The notes under the pieces are model-generated. The model saw only the letters and a program-made list of their open reading frames with translations, was not told the origin of the DNA and made no database searches. Position numbers and translations under genes: made by a program. Below, one piece after another: positions 27,921 through 35,915 of a stretch of DNA of 64,000 nt. Source of the stretch: Streptomyces sp. PR69 (lineage in GTDB: Bacteria; Actinomycetota; Actinomycetes; Streptomycetales; Streptomycetaceae); NCBI RefSeq assembly GCF_026420845.1, contig NZ_JAOWCB010000008.1, positions 62,001 to 126,000 on the forward strand, given 5' to 3'. The number at the start of each line of letters is the position of its first letter. Positions within the stretch are counted from its first letter, which is position 1.

Positions 27921-28128
27921 CGCTGCCTGCTTTCACGAACGGGGGCGGCCATGTTGGCCCATTCGGCGGTCTCCGGCGCAGCCGACACGGCTCCGATTGC
28001 TGCGGACAGGGGAACTTTGCATGGGTTGTGCCGACTGCCTCGTTGTAGCGGTCAAACCCGGTCTCTGTGTCCGGTGTCTTCACCCGGTGTCTGTGTCAGC
28101 AAGTGAGTCAGAGGGGACGTACCAGCCG

Positions 28129-28644
28129 ATGAAGGTGACTGCCCGAGGATCCGTCGCGGCACTGATGGCATGCATGGCCTCGGCGGCAGCGGCCGCGCCC
28201 GCCGCGGCCGACACATCCGCGGTGCCGGCGGTGCCCGTCACGCTGCCGACCGAGAGCATCGAGACGGCACTCCCGGTGCAGGTTCCCTCGCTGCGCACGG
28301 GGGTGCCGGTGCCGGTTCCCGGCGTGCCCGACGGGCCGCGCCATGTCACCGGGCGGCTGCTGCCCGCGCGTGCGCTGCCGGCCGTGCCGCTCGCCGGTCA
28401 GCTGCCCGAGACGCTGCTTGAACTGCCTGTCGAGAATCCGCTCGGAGAGGGCAACCTCGCGGTGGCCAGCGCCGCGACCGAGGCGTCCGAGACGAAACTG
28501 CGGGGCCCCGGCGCGGATCTGGACGCGCCGCTGTCCCCGCCCCGCCCCAGCATGCTCGGTCTGACCGCCCTCCAGCTGCCCGCCGCGGGGCTCGACGCGC
28601 CCGTGCTGCGCAGCAACCCCGTTGGGAACCTGCTGGTGCGCTGA
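28129..28644 (+). CDS. Secreted Pro/Leu/Val-rich protein of unknown function
   Basis: 171 residues from ATG 28129, after GAGGGGA; the frame continues upstream to 27997 without a better start. A signal peptide (ALMACMASAAAAAPAAA) is followed by a cysteine-free, low-complexity mature chain of short VPxLP-type units. No known domain. It lies upstream of the tyrosinase genes on the same strand but is separated by 99 bp that hold their probable promoter. Confidence 0.65.
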   Translation: MKVTARGSVAALMACMASAAAAAPAAADTSAVPAVPVTLPTESIETALPVQVPSLRTGVPVPVPGVPDGPRHVTGRLLPARALPAVPLAGQLPETLLELPVENPLGEGNLAVASAATEASETKLRGPGADLDAPLSPPRPSMLGLTALQLPAAGLDAPVLRSNPVGNLLVR

Positions 28645-28667
28645 GGCCTCCGGCGGACGTCCCCACA

Positions 28668-28695
28668 GAGAACTGTTTCGCCTCCGTCTCGTTGT
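28668..28695 (+). promoter_or_regulatory. Possible sigma-BldN-like promoter of melC1-melC2
   Basis: GAGAAC (28668-28673), 16 bp, CGTTGT (28690-28695). It matches the sigma-BldN pattern at four of six and five of six positions, about 48 bp before the melC1 start. Weaker than the rodlin sites, so tentative. Confidence 0.35.
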
Positions 28696-28743
28696 CAACT
28701 CCGAAGCACAGGCCACGAGACCACGAGACGGAGGGCGTCAGGC

Positions 28744-29241
28744 ATGCGCGGTCTCACCCGAACGACGGCCCGCCGCACACTGCTGCGGGCCGCCTTCACG
28801 GCCGGCGTGCTCGCGGGCACCGCGGGCGCGCTGGCCCCGGTGCTGCTGCGGCAGCACCGCCAGGGCGGCCGGGATGGCCAGGACGGCCGGGCCCGCGAGG
28901 GCCGGCAGAGCAGCGGGGAGCAGGGAGCCCGGCAGCCGGACCGGGCGATCGAGCAGTTCTCGCAGACGTACCGGGGCCGCCGTATCCAGGGCAGCGCGAC
29001 GGTGCTGACGCCCGCGGCCGGAGCCGCCCCGGCGCGGCAGGCGGCCGCGCGGAGGCCGGCCCCCACCGTCGAAGTCCGCATCGACGGGCGGCCGCTGCCC
29101 GTCATGAGGCGCGCCGACGGCAGCTATCTGAGCGCCGTCAACCACTATGAGTCCTTCCCCACGCTGCTCGCGCTGGCCCGCGCCGCGGTCGACGCCCTGG
29201 GCAGCGCCCAGCTCGCGCCCGGCATCGCACACAGCCACTGA
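28744..29241 (+). CDS. melC1: Tyrosinase copper chaperone MelC1
   Basis: 165 residues. Twin-arginine signal (TARRTLLRAAFTAGVLAG), a Gln/Gly/Arg-rich spacer, then the MelC1 domain: IEQFSQTYRGRRIQGSA, VEVRIDGRPLPVMRRADGSYLSAVNHYESFPTLLALARAAVDALG. The Tyr of the RADGSYLS loop is the known caddie residue that fills the tyrosinase active site. MelC1 delivers copper and carries MelC2 across the Tat system. It is 26 bp upstream of melC2. Confidence 0.95.
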   Translation: MRGLTRTTARRTLLRAAFTAGVLAGTAGALAPVLLRQHRQGGRDGQDGRAREGRQSSGEQGARQPDRAIEQFSQTYRGRRIQGSATVLTPAAGAAPARQAAARRPAPTVEVRIDGRPLPVMRRADGSYLSAVNHYESFPTLLALARAAVDALGSAQLAPGIAHSH

Positions 29242-29267
29242 CGGACCGGGACCGGGAGGGACGGCAT

Positions 29268-30125
29268 ATGTACACCCGCAAGAACCAGCGCGATCTGACG
29301 GCATCGGAGAAGCGGCGGCTCGTCAACGCCCTGCTGGCGCTCAAGCGCTCCGGCCGGTACGACGAATTCGTCACGATGCACGGCGCATACGTGGTGTCCG
29401 ACGCCGAGAACGAGCCGCGCGCCGCCCATATGACGCCGTCGTTCTTCCCCTGGCACCGGCGCTTTCTGCTGGAGTTCGAACAGGCCCTGCAAGAGGTCGA
29501 CCCGGCCGTGTCGATCCCGTACTGGGACTGGACGCGGGACCGCTCGCCCGCCTCCTCGCTGTGGGCGGACGACTTCCTCGGCGGCACCGGCAGGCTCGGC
29601 GACGACCAGGTCATGACCGGACCGTTCGCCTACTCGAACGGCAACTGGCCCATCCGGGCCGACATCACCGACGGCGCCTATCTCACCCGAGACCTCGGCC
29701 GCCGCAGCAGCCCCCTGGAGCTGCCGACCAAGGCGGACGTGGACGCGGCGCTGGCCGATCCCGTCTATGACGCCGCGCCGTGGGACTCCACCGTGGCCAC
29801 CGGTTTCCGCAACACCATCGAGGGCTGGAGCGTCGGCGCGGAGCGCTGGCGCAATCACAACCGGGTGCACCGCTGGGTTGGCGGGCTGATGCTGGGCGCG
29901 ACCTCGCCCAACGACCCGGTTTTCTGGCTGCACCACGCCTACTGCGACCTGCTCTGGGCCCGCTGGCAGCGCGCCCACCGGGGTGCCGGGTATCTTCCGG
30001 CGAAGCCGCTGCCTGTGTCCGATGCGCAGTATGGGCGGGTGTTCAGCCGGGATGAGGCGATGCCGCCGTGGGGGGTGCGGCCGTCGGAGCTGCTGGACCA
30101 CCGGCGCTGGTACCGCTACGCATAG
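29268..30125 (+). CDS. melC2: Tyrosinase MelC2
   Basis: 285 residues. CuA ligands His38 (TMHGAY), His54 (AAHMTPSFF) and His63 (PWHRRF); CuB ligands His197 and His201 (NHNRVHRW) and His223 (FWLHHAYCD). YWDWTRDRSP is conserved. No signal of its own; it is exported in complex with MelC1. It oxidises tyrosine and DOPA to quinones, giving melanin. About 12 residues longer than well-studied MelC2, mainly in the 90-190 region and tail. Confidence 0.96.
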   Translation: MYTRKNQRDLTASEKRRLVNALLALKRSGRYDEFVTMHGAYVVSDAENEPRAAHMTPSFFPWHRRFLLEFEQALQEVDPAVSIPYWDWTRDRSPASSLWADDFLGGTGRLGDDQVMTGPFAYSNGNWPIRADITDGAYLTRDLGRRSSPLELPTKADVDAALADPVYDAAPWDSTVATGFRNTIEGWSVGAERWRNHNRVHRWVGGLMLGATSPNDPVFWLHHAYCDLLWARWQRAHRGAGYLPAKPLPVSDAQYGRVFSRDEAMPPWGVRPSELLDHRRWYRYA

Positions 30126-30210
30126 GCGCCTGGGGCTCCGCCCCCGAACCCCCGGTCCTCAATCTCCCCCAGACTTCGTCCGGGAGGTGCCCCCAACGGG
30201 CTGGGTTTTC
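30126..30210. repeat. Dispersed streptomycete intergenic repeat
   Basis: GGGGCTCCGCCCCCGAACCCC and the downstream GGGCTGGGTTTT belong to the same family, in opposite orientation, as 35822-35895. These GC-rich palindromic blocks recur downstream of genes in Streptomyces and probably act as transcript ends. The rest of the gap up to 30297 shows nothing else. Confidence 0.65.
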
Positions 30211-30297
30211 CAGAGCACGCACTTCGGCCCCTCCCCGCATCACCAGACGGCGCGCGGGAAAGGGCCGAGGAGTGTGACCGCAGCAGACGCGTCAGGC

Positions 30298-30564
30298 TCA
30301 GTGCCCGTACGCCCCGTGGCCTCCGCCGTTGTTCACACAGGTGTTGCCGAAAGCCGGGTTGAGCAGCCCGACGAGGTTCACCGTGTTGCCGCAGACGTTG
30401 ACCGGGATGGCGACCGGCACCTGGATGGCGTTGCCCGAGAGGACGCCCGGGGAGTGGCTGGCGACGCCCTTGGCTCCGGCGTCGGCGGCGGCCATGCCCG
30501 CGCCACCGGCGAGGATGGCGCCCGTGCCGGCGACGACAGCGGCGGCCTTCGCGATACGCGACAT
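30298..30564 (-). CDS. Short chaplin with Gly/His tail
   Basis: 88 residues from ATG 30564, with AAGGAGAA upstream. Signal peptide to about AAADA, chaplin core SHSPGVLSGNAIQVPVAIPVN, cysteines in NVCGNTVN and FGNTCVNN, then an extra GGGHGAYGH tail absent from the other three. The HVPVN of its siblings is AIPVN here. It lies about 21 kb from the main island, next to the melanin genes. A very good sigma-BldN-like promoter precedes it. Confidence 0.93.
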   Translation of the reverse strand: MSRIAKAAAVVAGTGAILAGGAGMAAADAGAKGVASHSPGVLSGNAIQVPVAIPVNVCGNTVNLVGLLNPAFGNTCVNNGGGHGAYGH

Positions 30565-30624
30565 CAGTTCTCCTTGCAGATTGCAGATGAGGGGTGGCCG
30601 CATAGCTTGCGGCCTCACGCTCCT

Positions 30625-30652
30625 TCAACGCTCCAAACCAGGGGCGGTAACG
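30625..30652 (-). promoter_or_regulatory. Sigma-BldN-like promoter of chaplin gene
   Basis: Minus strand: CGTTAC (30652-30647), 16 bp, CGTTGA (30630-30625). It fits the published pattern at five of six and six of six positions. Leader about 53 nt. The best such site in the window. Confidence 0.8.
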
Positions 30653-30702
30653 GATCAGCGCCAAAAACGTCGCCACTTGTGTGACAGGCGGGATTCCGTA
30701 CC

Positions 30703-32310
30703 TCAGCTGGTGCGGCGTACGGAGCGGCCCGCGAGCACATCTGTGCGACGGCCGTCCCGGATGACGAATCGGCCGTCGATCAGTACATGGGGGATGCCCG
30801 CGGGCAGGACGCGCGGTTCGTCGAAGGTGGCCCGGTCCGCCACCGTGTCCGGGTCGAACAGCACCAGATCGGCGCGGTATCCCTCGCGGACGAGCCCCCG
30901 GTCGGGCAGCCGCAGCCGGGCAGCGGGTCGGGAGGTGAGATGGGCGACGGCCTCCTCCAGGGACAGGATGCCCAGCTCGCGGGCGTACCGGCCGAGATAG
31001 CGGGGGAAAGTGCCGTACGCCCGCGGATGCGGTTTGCCGCCCTGGAGGATGCCGTCGCTGCCGCCGGTGTGGACGCGGTGGCGCATGATCGCCCGGACGT
31101 TCTCCTCATGGCCCACGTGCTGGAGGACCGTGGCGCCGAGCCGGTCCTCGATCAGCAGTCCGCGGGCCGCCTCCCAGGGGTCCTCGCCGCGCCGCGCGGC
31201 CGTCTCGGCGACCGTGCGGCCCACCCAGGAGGAGAGCGCCGGATCGCCGACGCCGGAGATCTCGACGGTGTCCCAGTCGACGGGCACGCCATGGCAGCCG
31301 TCGGAACCCAGCTCCTGGAGGTGACGGCCGATGCGCGCGGCCGTCGCCTCGTCCTTGAGGCGGGCGAGGACGGCTTCGGGGCCGCCCTCGTGCGCCCAGC
31401 CGGGCAGCAGGGCGGCCAGTGTGGTGCAGCCGGGGGTGTACGGATAGGTGTCGAGGGTGATGTCCGCGCCCGCCGCCAGGGCGTCGTCGAGGAGGGAAAG
31501 CAGCTCGGGCGCCCGGCCCTTGTTCACGCCGAAGTTCATGGTGGCGTGGGCCAGGTGGAGGGCGCAGCCCGTGTCGCGGGCGAGGGCGGCCATCTCCTCG
31601 TACGCCTGGAGCGCGCCCGCGCCGTAGGAGCGGTGGTGGGGGCAGTAGTAGCCGCCGTGCCGGGCGACGACCCGGCACAGCTCGGCGAGTTCGGCCTGGT
31701 CCGCGTACATGCCGGGCGGGTACGTCAGCCCGGACGACATGCCGGCCGCGCCCTGCTGGAGGCCCTCGGCGACGAGCTGCCGCATCCGGGTCAGCTCGGC
31801 GTCGGTCGCGGGGCGGTCGTCCCAGCCGACGGCGAGCATGCGGACGCTGCCCTGGGGGACGAGATACGCCGCGTTGACGGCGATGCCGCGGTCGAGCCGG
31901 TCGAGATACTCGCCGACCGTGCGCCAGTCAAAGCTGACGCTGTCATCACCCGGCGCGCCGCCGTTCCAGCCGGCGATGGCGGAGCGGACCTCGGCGAGCG
32001 TGCGGTCGTCGACCGGCGCGTAGGACAGACCGTCCTGGCCGAGGACTTCGAGGGTGACGCCCTGGGCGGCCTTGGCCGAGTGGTCGGGGTCGCGCAGCAG
32101 CGCCAGGTCGCTGTGCGCGTGCATGTCGATGAACCCGGGGGAGAGGGCCAGACCATGGGCGTCGAGGACGCGGGCGGCCGACGGGCGCGGGCCGGATGCC
32201 GCCTCGGGGCGTATCGCGGCGATGCGCCCGCCGTCGAGCGCGACGTCGGCGCGGCAGGAGGGCCCGCCCGTGCCGTCGATGACCCGTGCGCCGCGGATGA
32301 CGAGCTCCAT
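30703..32310 (-). CDS. N-acyl-D-amino-acid deacylase (D-aminoacylase)
   Basis: 535 residues from ATG 32310 (MELVIRGARVIDGTGG). Amidohydrolase fold with metal ligands in GFIDMHAHSDLA (His64, His66), a conserved HHRSYG segment, HLAHA, and HTGGSDGILQGGKPHPRAYGTFPRYLG, which holds the catalytic Asp. It releases D-amino acids from N-acyl forms. First of a catabolic set with the aldolase-like gene, 52 bp away on the same strand. Confidence 0.9.
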   Translation of the reverse strand: MELVIRGARVIDGTGGPSCRADVALDGGRIAAIRPEAASGPRPSAARVLDAHGLALSPGFIDMHAHSDLALLRDPDHSAKAAQGVTLEVLGQDGLSYAPVDDRTLAEVRSAIAGWNGGAPGDDSVSFDWRTVGEYLDRLDRGIAVNAAYLVPQGSVRMLAVGWDDRPATDAELTRMRQLVAEGLQQGAAGMSSGLTYPPGMYADQAELAELCRVVARHGGYYCPHHRSYGAGALQAYEEMAALARDTGCALHLAHATMNFGVNKGRAPELLSLLDDALAAGADITLDTYPYTPGCTTLAALLPGWAHEGGPEAVLARLKDEATAARIGRHLQELGSDGCHGVPVDWDTVEISGVGDPALSSWVGRTVAETAARRGEDPWEAARGLLIEDRLGATVLQHVGHEENVRAIMRHRVHTGGSDGILQGGKPHPRAYGTFPRYLGRYARELGILSLEEAVAHLTSRPAARLRLPDRGLVREGYRADLVLFDPDTVADRATFDEPRVLPAGIPHVLIDGRFVIRDGRRTDVLAGRSVRRTS

Positions 32311-32362
32311 GGCCTGACCTGACCTCTCAGACGTCCCGGGATGAATCAGAAGACCGGAAGTG

Positions 32363-33691
32363 TCAGAAGAAGGTGCGGATGAAGTCGACGACCGTGCCGT
32401 CCGCCTCGACCAGCGGGATGAGCTGCCACTTGTCGAAACTCGTGCAGGGGTGGGACAGGCCGAGGCCCACCCAGTCGCCCACCTCCAGCTCGGCTCCGGG
32501 GCCGGTGTGCAGCCAGGCGTGCTGGTCGGACAGCTTGGTGACCTCGATGGCGTCGGCGGGGCGGAGCTCGCCGGTGCGGGCGTCGCGCACGACCTGCGCC
32601 TGCGGCAGATCGAGGTCATACGCCGCGTCCCGCTTGCCCGCGTTGACGAAGGCCTGCTCGGGGGTGGGGCGGGAGACGACCTGGGCCCACAGCCGGAAGG
32701 CGGGCTGGAGCGCGCCCTCCTGTGCGATGCGGTTGAAGGGCGTCAGCCGGCGGTAGTGGCCGTCGTCGTGCGAGACGTACGCGCCGGAGCGCAGCAGCTT
32801 CAGGACCGGCAGGGACAGCGGCGGCAGCTGGGCGAAGACGTCCGCCACCGTGTCGAACCAGGCGCTGCCGCCCGCGCTGACCACGATCTCCTCCAGGCCG
32901 GTCCCGGAGAAGCGGCCCGCCTTGTCGAAGTCGGCGGCGAGCGCGGTGAGGCGCTCCAGCCAGGCGCGCACCCGCTCCGGGTCGGCCCGGGGGACCTCCC
33001 CCTCGTATCCGGCGACTCCGACGAGGCGCAGCGTCTCGGTGCGGGCGACGGCGTCGGCGACCGCGGCGCAGTCGGCTTCGGTGCGGGCTCCGGTGCGCGC
33101 GCCGTCGCCCGCGCCCAGTTCGACGACGACGTCCAGCGCCCGGCCTGCGGGCAGCCGGTCACGCAGCGCCTCGTCCATCAGCTCGACTCCGCGGACCGAG
33201 TCGACGTAGCAGATCAGCTGGAACTCCGGGTCGGCGGCCAGCTCCTGGGCGAGCCAGCGCAGCGCGACCGGGTCGACGACCTCGTTGGCGAGGAAGATGC
33301 GCCGCACGCCGTAGGCGCGGTAGACGCGGACCTGGTGCGGGACGGCGGCGGTGATGCCCCACGCCCCGTACTCCAGCTGGCGCGCGAAGAGCTGCGGGGC
33401 CATCGACGTCTTGCCGTGCGGGGCGAACGCCAGGCCGTGGCGCTCGGAGTAGGTCTCCAGCAGCGCGAGGTTGTGCTCGACGGACTCGGCGGAGAGTGCG
33501 AGGACGGGGGTGGTGAAGCCGCCGGTGAAGAGGTTGCGCCGCTCGGCGGCGAGCTGCCCGACGGTCAGGCCCGCGGCTTCGGCGTCCGGCGGAAGGGACT
33601 TGAAGCGGCTGTCCGCGGGCTCGTCGCCCAGTGCGGAAAGTGCGGCGAGCGCCTCGCCGGGCAGGATGTGGTTCGGGGTTGCGGCGGCCAT
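32363..33691 (-). CDS. Amino-acid deaminase/aldolase, D-threonine-aldolase-like PLP enzyme
   Basis: 442 residues from ATG 33691 after GGAGG. Fold-type III (alanine-racemase N-terminal) domain with PLP Lys94 in FAPHGKTSMAPQ. The C-terminal beta domain holds the metal-binding pair around LSDQHAWLH and GLGLSHPCTSFDKW (His and Cys). Homologues cleave D-threonine or other D-3-hydroxy amino acids, or deaminate D-serine. Works after the deacylase. Its promoter region is shared with the divergent kinase gene (33692-33877). Confidence 0.88.
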   Translation of the reverse strand: MAAATPNHILPGEALAALSALGDEPADSRFKSLPPDAEAAGLTVGQLAAERRNLFTGGFTTPVLALSAESVEHNLALLETYSERHGLAFAPHGKTSMAPQLFARQLEYGAWGITAAVPHQVRVYRAYGVRRIFLANEVVDPVALRWLAQELAADPEFQLICYVDSVRGVELMDEALRDRLPAGRALDVVVELGAGDGARTGARTEADCAAVADAVARTETLRLVGVAGYEGEVPRADPERVRAWLERLTALAADFDKAGRFSGTGLEEIVVSAGGSAWFDTVADVFAQLPPLSLPVLKLLRSGAYVSHDDGHYRRLTPFNRIAQEGALQPAFRLWAQVVSRPTPEQAFVNAGKRDAAYDLDLPQAQVVRDARTGELRPADAIEVTKLSDQHAWLHTGPGAELEVGDWVGLGLSHPCTSFDKWQLIPLVEADGTVVDFIRTFF

Positions 33692-33877
33692 GGGGCCTCC
33701 TCTTCGGTCGTGCCTGAGGATGTGCGTACCGCGCATTCTGCCCGTTGCGTTATCTGCAACAGCCATTGCGTATAGCGCCGAACGCTGTCTAGCATCCCAG
33801 CCAATGCCGGGTCAATGGCGGCCAGCGGCCAGCGGCCGGCCGGTGAGCGAGCGAGTGAGCGAGGAGCCCGGGACATC

Positions 33878-34939
33878 GTGAGCGTTGACGTCGTCTGCCT
33901 CGGCGAGTCCATGGTCACGTTTCTGCCCTCGACGCCCGGACGTCTCGCCGATGTGCCGTCCTTCCACCGCGGCATCGGCGGCGCCGAGTCCAATGTGGCC
34001 TGCGCGCTCGCCGCGGCCGGCCATACGGCGCGCTGGGTGAGCCGGGTCGGCGCGGACGGCTTCGGCGACCATCTGGTCGACGCCGTCGCCGCGTACGGAG
34101 TCGACACCTCGGCGGTCCAGCGCGATCCGCACCGCCCCACGGGCGTCTACTTCCGTACGGCGGGGGAGCGCGCCGCCGCGCCCGGCGACGGCGACGCCGC
34201 CGAAGTCGTGTACTACCGGACGGGATCGGCCGCCTCCGCGATGTCGCTCGCGAACCTGTCCCGCCGGGCCGTGTGGGGCGGGCGCATCCTCCATCTGTCC
34301 GGGATCACCGCGGCGCTCTCCGCGACCTGCCGGGGTCTGATGCGGGGGCTCACCGCGCGCACTCCGGGGCGTCCGCCGGTGTCGTTCGACGTCAACCACC
34401 GTATGCACCTGTGGCAGGGCGACGCGCGCGGTCCGCGCCTGCTCCTGGACCTCGCACGCGGCGCGGACCTGGTCTTGGTCGGCGAGGACGAGGCGGAGGC
34501 GGTCTGGGGGATCTCCGGCGCCGCGGCCGTCCGCGAGGCGCTGCCCGAGCCCGGCGTCCTCGTCGTCAAACAGGGCGCGAAGGGCGCGACGGCCTTCGCG
34601 GGCGACCGCGCCAGCTTTGAGCCCGCCCCCGCCGTGGACGTCGTCGCCCATGTGGGAGCCGGGGACGCCTTCGCCGCCGGATTCCTCTCCGCCACCCTGC
34701 GCGGGCTGCCCGCACGGGCCCGGCTGCGCCACGGCCACCTCATGGCGGCCGCCGCCCTCACGGTCCCCGGAGACATCGCCGTACCGCCCGCCCGGGCGCA
34801 CGCCGACCGGCTGGCCGCACTCGACGGCCGCGCCTGGGGCACACTGCGACTCGGCCCCGGCTGGACCGGACACGGCACGGGGGCCGGCGCCCGGCCGCAG
34901 GGCCCGGCAGGCCACCAGGTGGAGGTACGTAGGCAATGA
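33878..34939 (+). CDS. PfkB-family sugar kinase (2-keto-3-deoxygluconate kinase-like)
   Basis: 353 residues from GTG 33878, with GAGGAG 11 bp upstream; an ATG at 33815 would add 21 poor residues. CLGESMVTFLP and GIGGAESNVACALAAAGHTARW at the start; catalytic Asp263 in VGAGDAFAAGF. Closest in pattern to KDG kinases. In this setting it probably phosphorylates a keto acid or sugar acid arising from the D-amino-acid pathway (inference). Overlaps the IclR gene by 4 bp. Confidence 0.87.
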   Translation: MSVDVVCLGESMVTFLPSTPGRLADVPSFHRGIGGAESNVACALAAAGHTARWVSRVGADGFGDHLVDAVAAYGVDTSAVQRDPHRPTGVYFRTAGERAAAPGDGDAAEVVYYRTGSAASAMSLANLSRRAVWGGRILHLSGITAALSATCRGLMRGLTARTPGRPPVSFDVNHRMHLWQGDARGPRLLLDLARGADLVLVGEDEAEAVWGISGAAAVREALPEPGVLVVKQGAKGATAFAGDRASFEPAPAVDVVAHVGAGDAFAAGFLSATLRGLPARARLRHGHLMAAAALTVPGDIAVPPARAHADRLAALDGRAWGTLRLGPGWTGHGTGAGARPQGPAGHQVEVRRQ

Positions 34940-35697
34940 GCCAGACCGTCGACCGCGCGCTGAGCATCCTTCCGCTCCTCGCGCAGGGCCCCGCGGACCT
35001 CGGGCAGGTCGCCGAACGCCTCGGCGTGCACAAGTCCACCGCCCTGCGGCTGCTGCGCACCCTGCACGAGCACGGCCTCGTCTACCGCCAGCAGGACCAG
35101 CGCTACCGGCTCGGCGCACGGCTGTTCGCCCTGGCGCAGGAGGCTGTGGAGAACCTCGACGTGCGCGAGATCGCCCACCCGCACCTCGTCCGGCTCAACG
35201 AGGAGACCGGGCACACCGTGCATCTCGCCGTGTACGAGGAGGACGAGGTGCTTTACATCGACAAGGTGGAGAGCCGCTATCCGGTGCGGATGTACTCGCG
35301 CATCGGCAAACCCGTCGCCATCACCGTCGCGGCCGTCGCCAAGCTGCTGCTCGCCGATCTGCCGGAGCCGGAGCGGCGCGCGCTCGCCGAGCGGCTCGAC
35401 TACCCCCGGTACACCTCCCGTTCGACCCCGGACGCCGCGGCCTTCCTCAAGGAGCTGGCGGCCGTACGGGCCCAGGGATGGGCCGCCGACCTCGGCGGCC
35501 ACGAGGAGTCTGTCAACTGCGTCGCGGCTCCCGTGCGCGGGGCGGACGGCCGGGTCGTCGCCGCCATGTCGGTCTCCGCGCCGAACGTCGTCGTGACGGC
35601 CGAGGAACTCCTCACCCTCCTGCCGCTGGTGCGCCGCACCGCCGACGCCATCGGCCGGGAGTACTCAGGCATGACACCGCAGAAGGGCACGCCATGA
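34936..35697 (+). CDS. IclR-family transcriptional regulator
   Basis: 253 residues. N-terminal winged helix (VDRALSILPLLAQGPADLGQVAERLGVHKSTALRLLRTLHEHGLV) and C-terminal effector domain (GHTVHLAVYEEDEVLYIDKVESRYPVRMYSRIGK, NCVAAPVRGADGRVVAAMSVSAP). Likely controls the divergent deacylase/aldolase operon and its own kinase operon. Overlaps the kinase stop and the RidA remnant start by ATGA. Confidence 0.92.
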   Translation: MSQTVDRALSILPLLAQGPADLGQVAERLGVHKSTALRLLRTLHEHGLVYRQQDQRYRLGARLFALAQEAVENLDVREIAHPHLVRLNEETGHTVHLAVYEEDEVLYIDKVESRYPVRMYSRIGKPVAITVAAVAKLLLADLPEPERRALAERLDYPRYTSRSTPDAAAFLKELAAVRAQGWAADLGGHEESVNCVAAPVRGADGRVVAAMSVSAPNVVVTAEELLTLLPLVRRTADAIGREYSGMTPQKGTP

Positions 35698-35804
35698 ACG
35701 CCATGACCGAGAAGACCGCGATCACCCCGGCCGGACACACCGCCCCGCCCGCGAAGTTCTCGCACGGAGTGAAGCAGGGCTGGATTCTCCAGCCCGTCGC
35801 TTGA
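35694..35804 (+). pseudogene. RidA (YjgF) gene truncated after ~36 codons
   Basis: The reading frame overlaps the IclR stop (ATGA) and encodes MTEKTAITPAGHTAPPAKFS followed by HGVKQGWILQPVA and a stop. That is the start of the RidA enamine/imine deaminase that, as I recall, ends this operon in other streptomycetes. There the sequence continues with about 100 more residues including the Arg-containing active site. Here homology is lost just after the ILQ codons, where an intergenic repeat begins. The remnant lacks every catalytic residue, so RidA activity from this locus is gone. Confidence 0.7.
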
Positions 35805-35895
35805 GGCGCGGGTGCCCACAACCCAGCCCCGCCGGCGTTTGAGGCGCGGGGGTCTGGGGGCGGAGCCCCCAGGTTCGGGGAGGGGCTGGGTAGGG
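35805..35895. repeat. Intergenic repeat and likely bidirectional terminator at ridA breakpoint
   Basis: GGCGTTTGAGGCGCGGGGGT, then CTGGGGGC-GGA-GCCCCCAG (35854-35872), flanked by CCCAGCCCC (35822-35830) and GGGGCTGGG (35882-35890). Nested inverted repeats allow a large hairpin. A partial copy of the element's start (CAGCCCGTCGCTTGAGGCGC) is fused to the broken ridA frame. It sits between convergent genes. Confidence 0.75.
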
Positions 35896-35915
35896 GGAAG
35901 ACCCGCCTCAGATCG

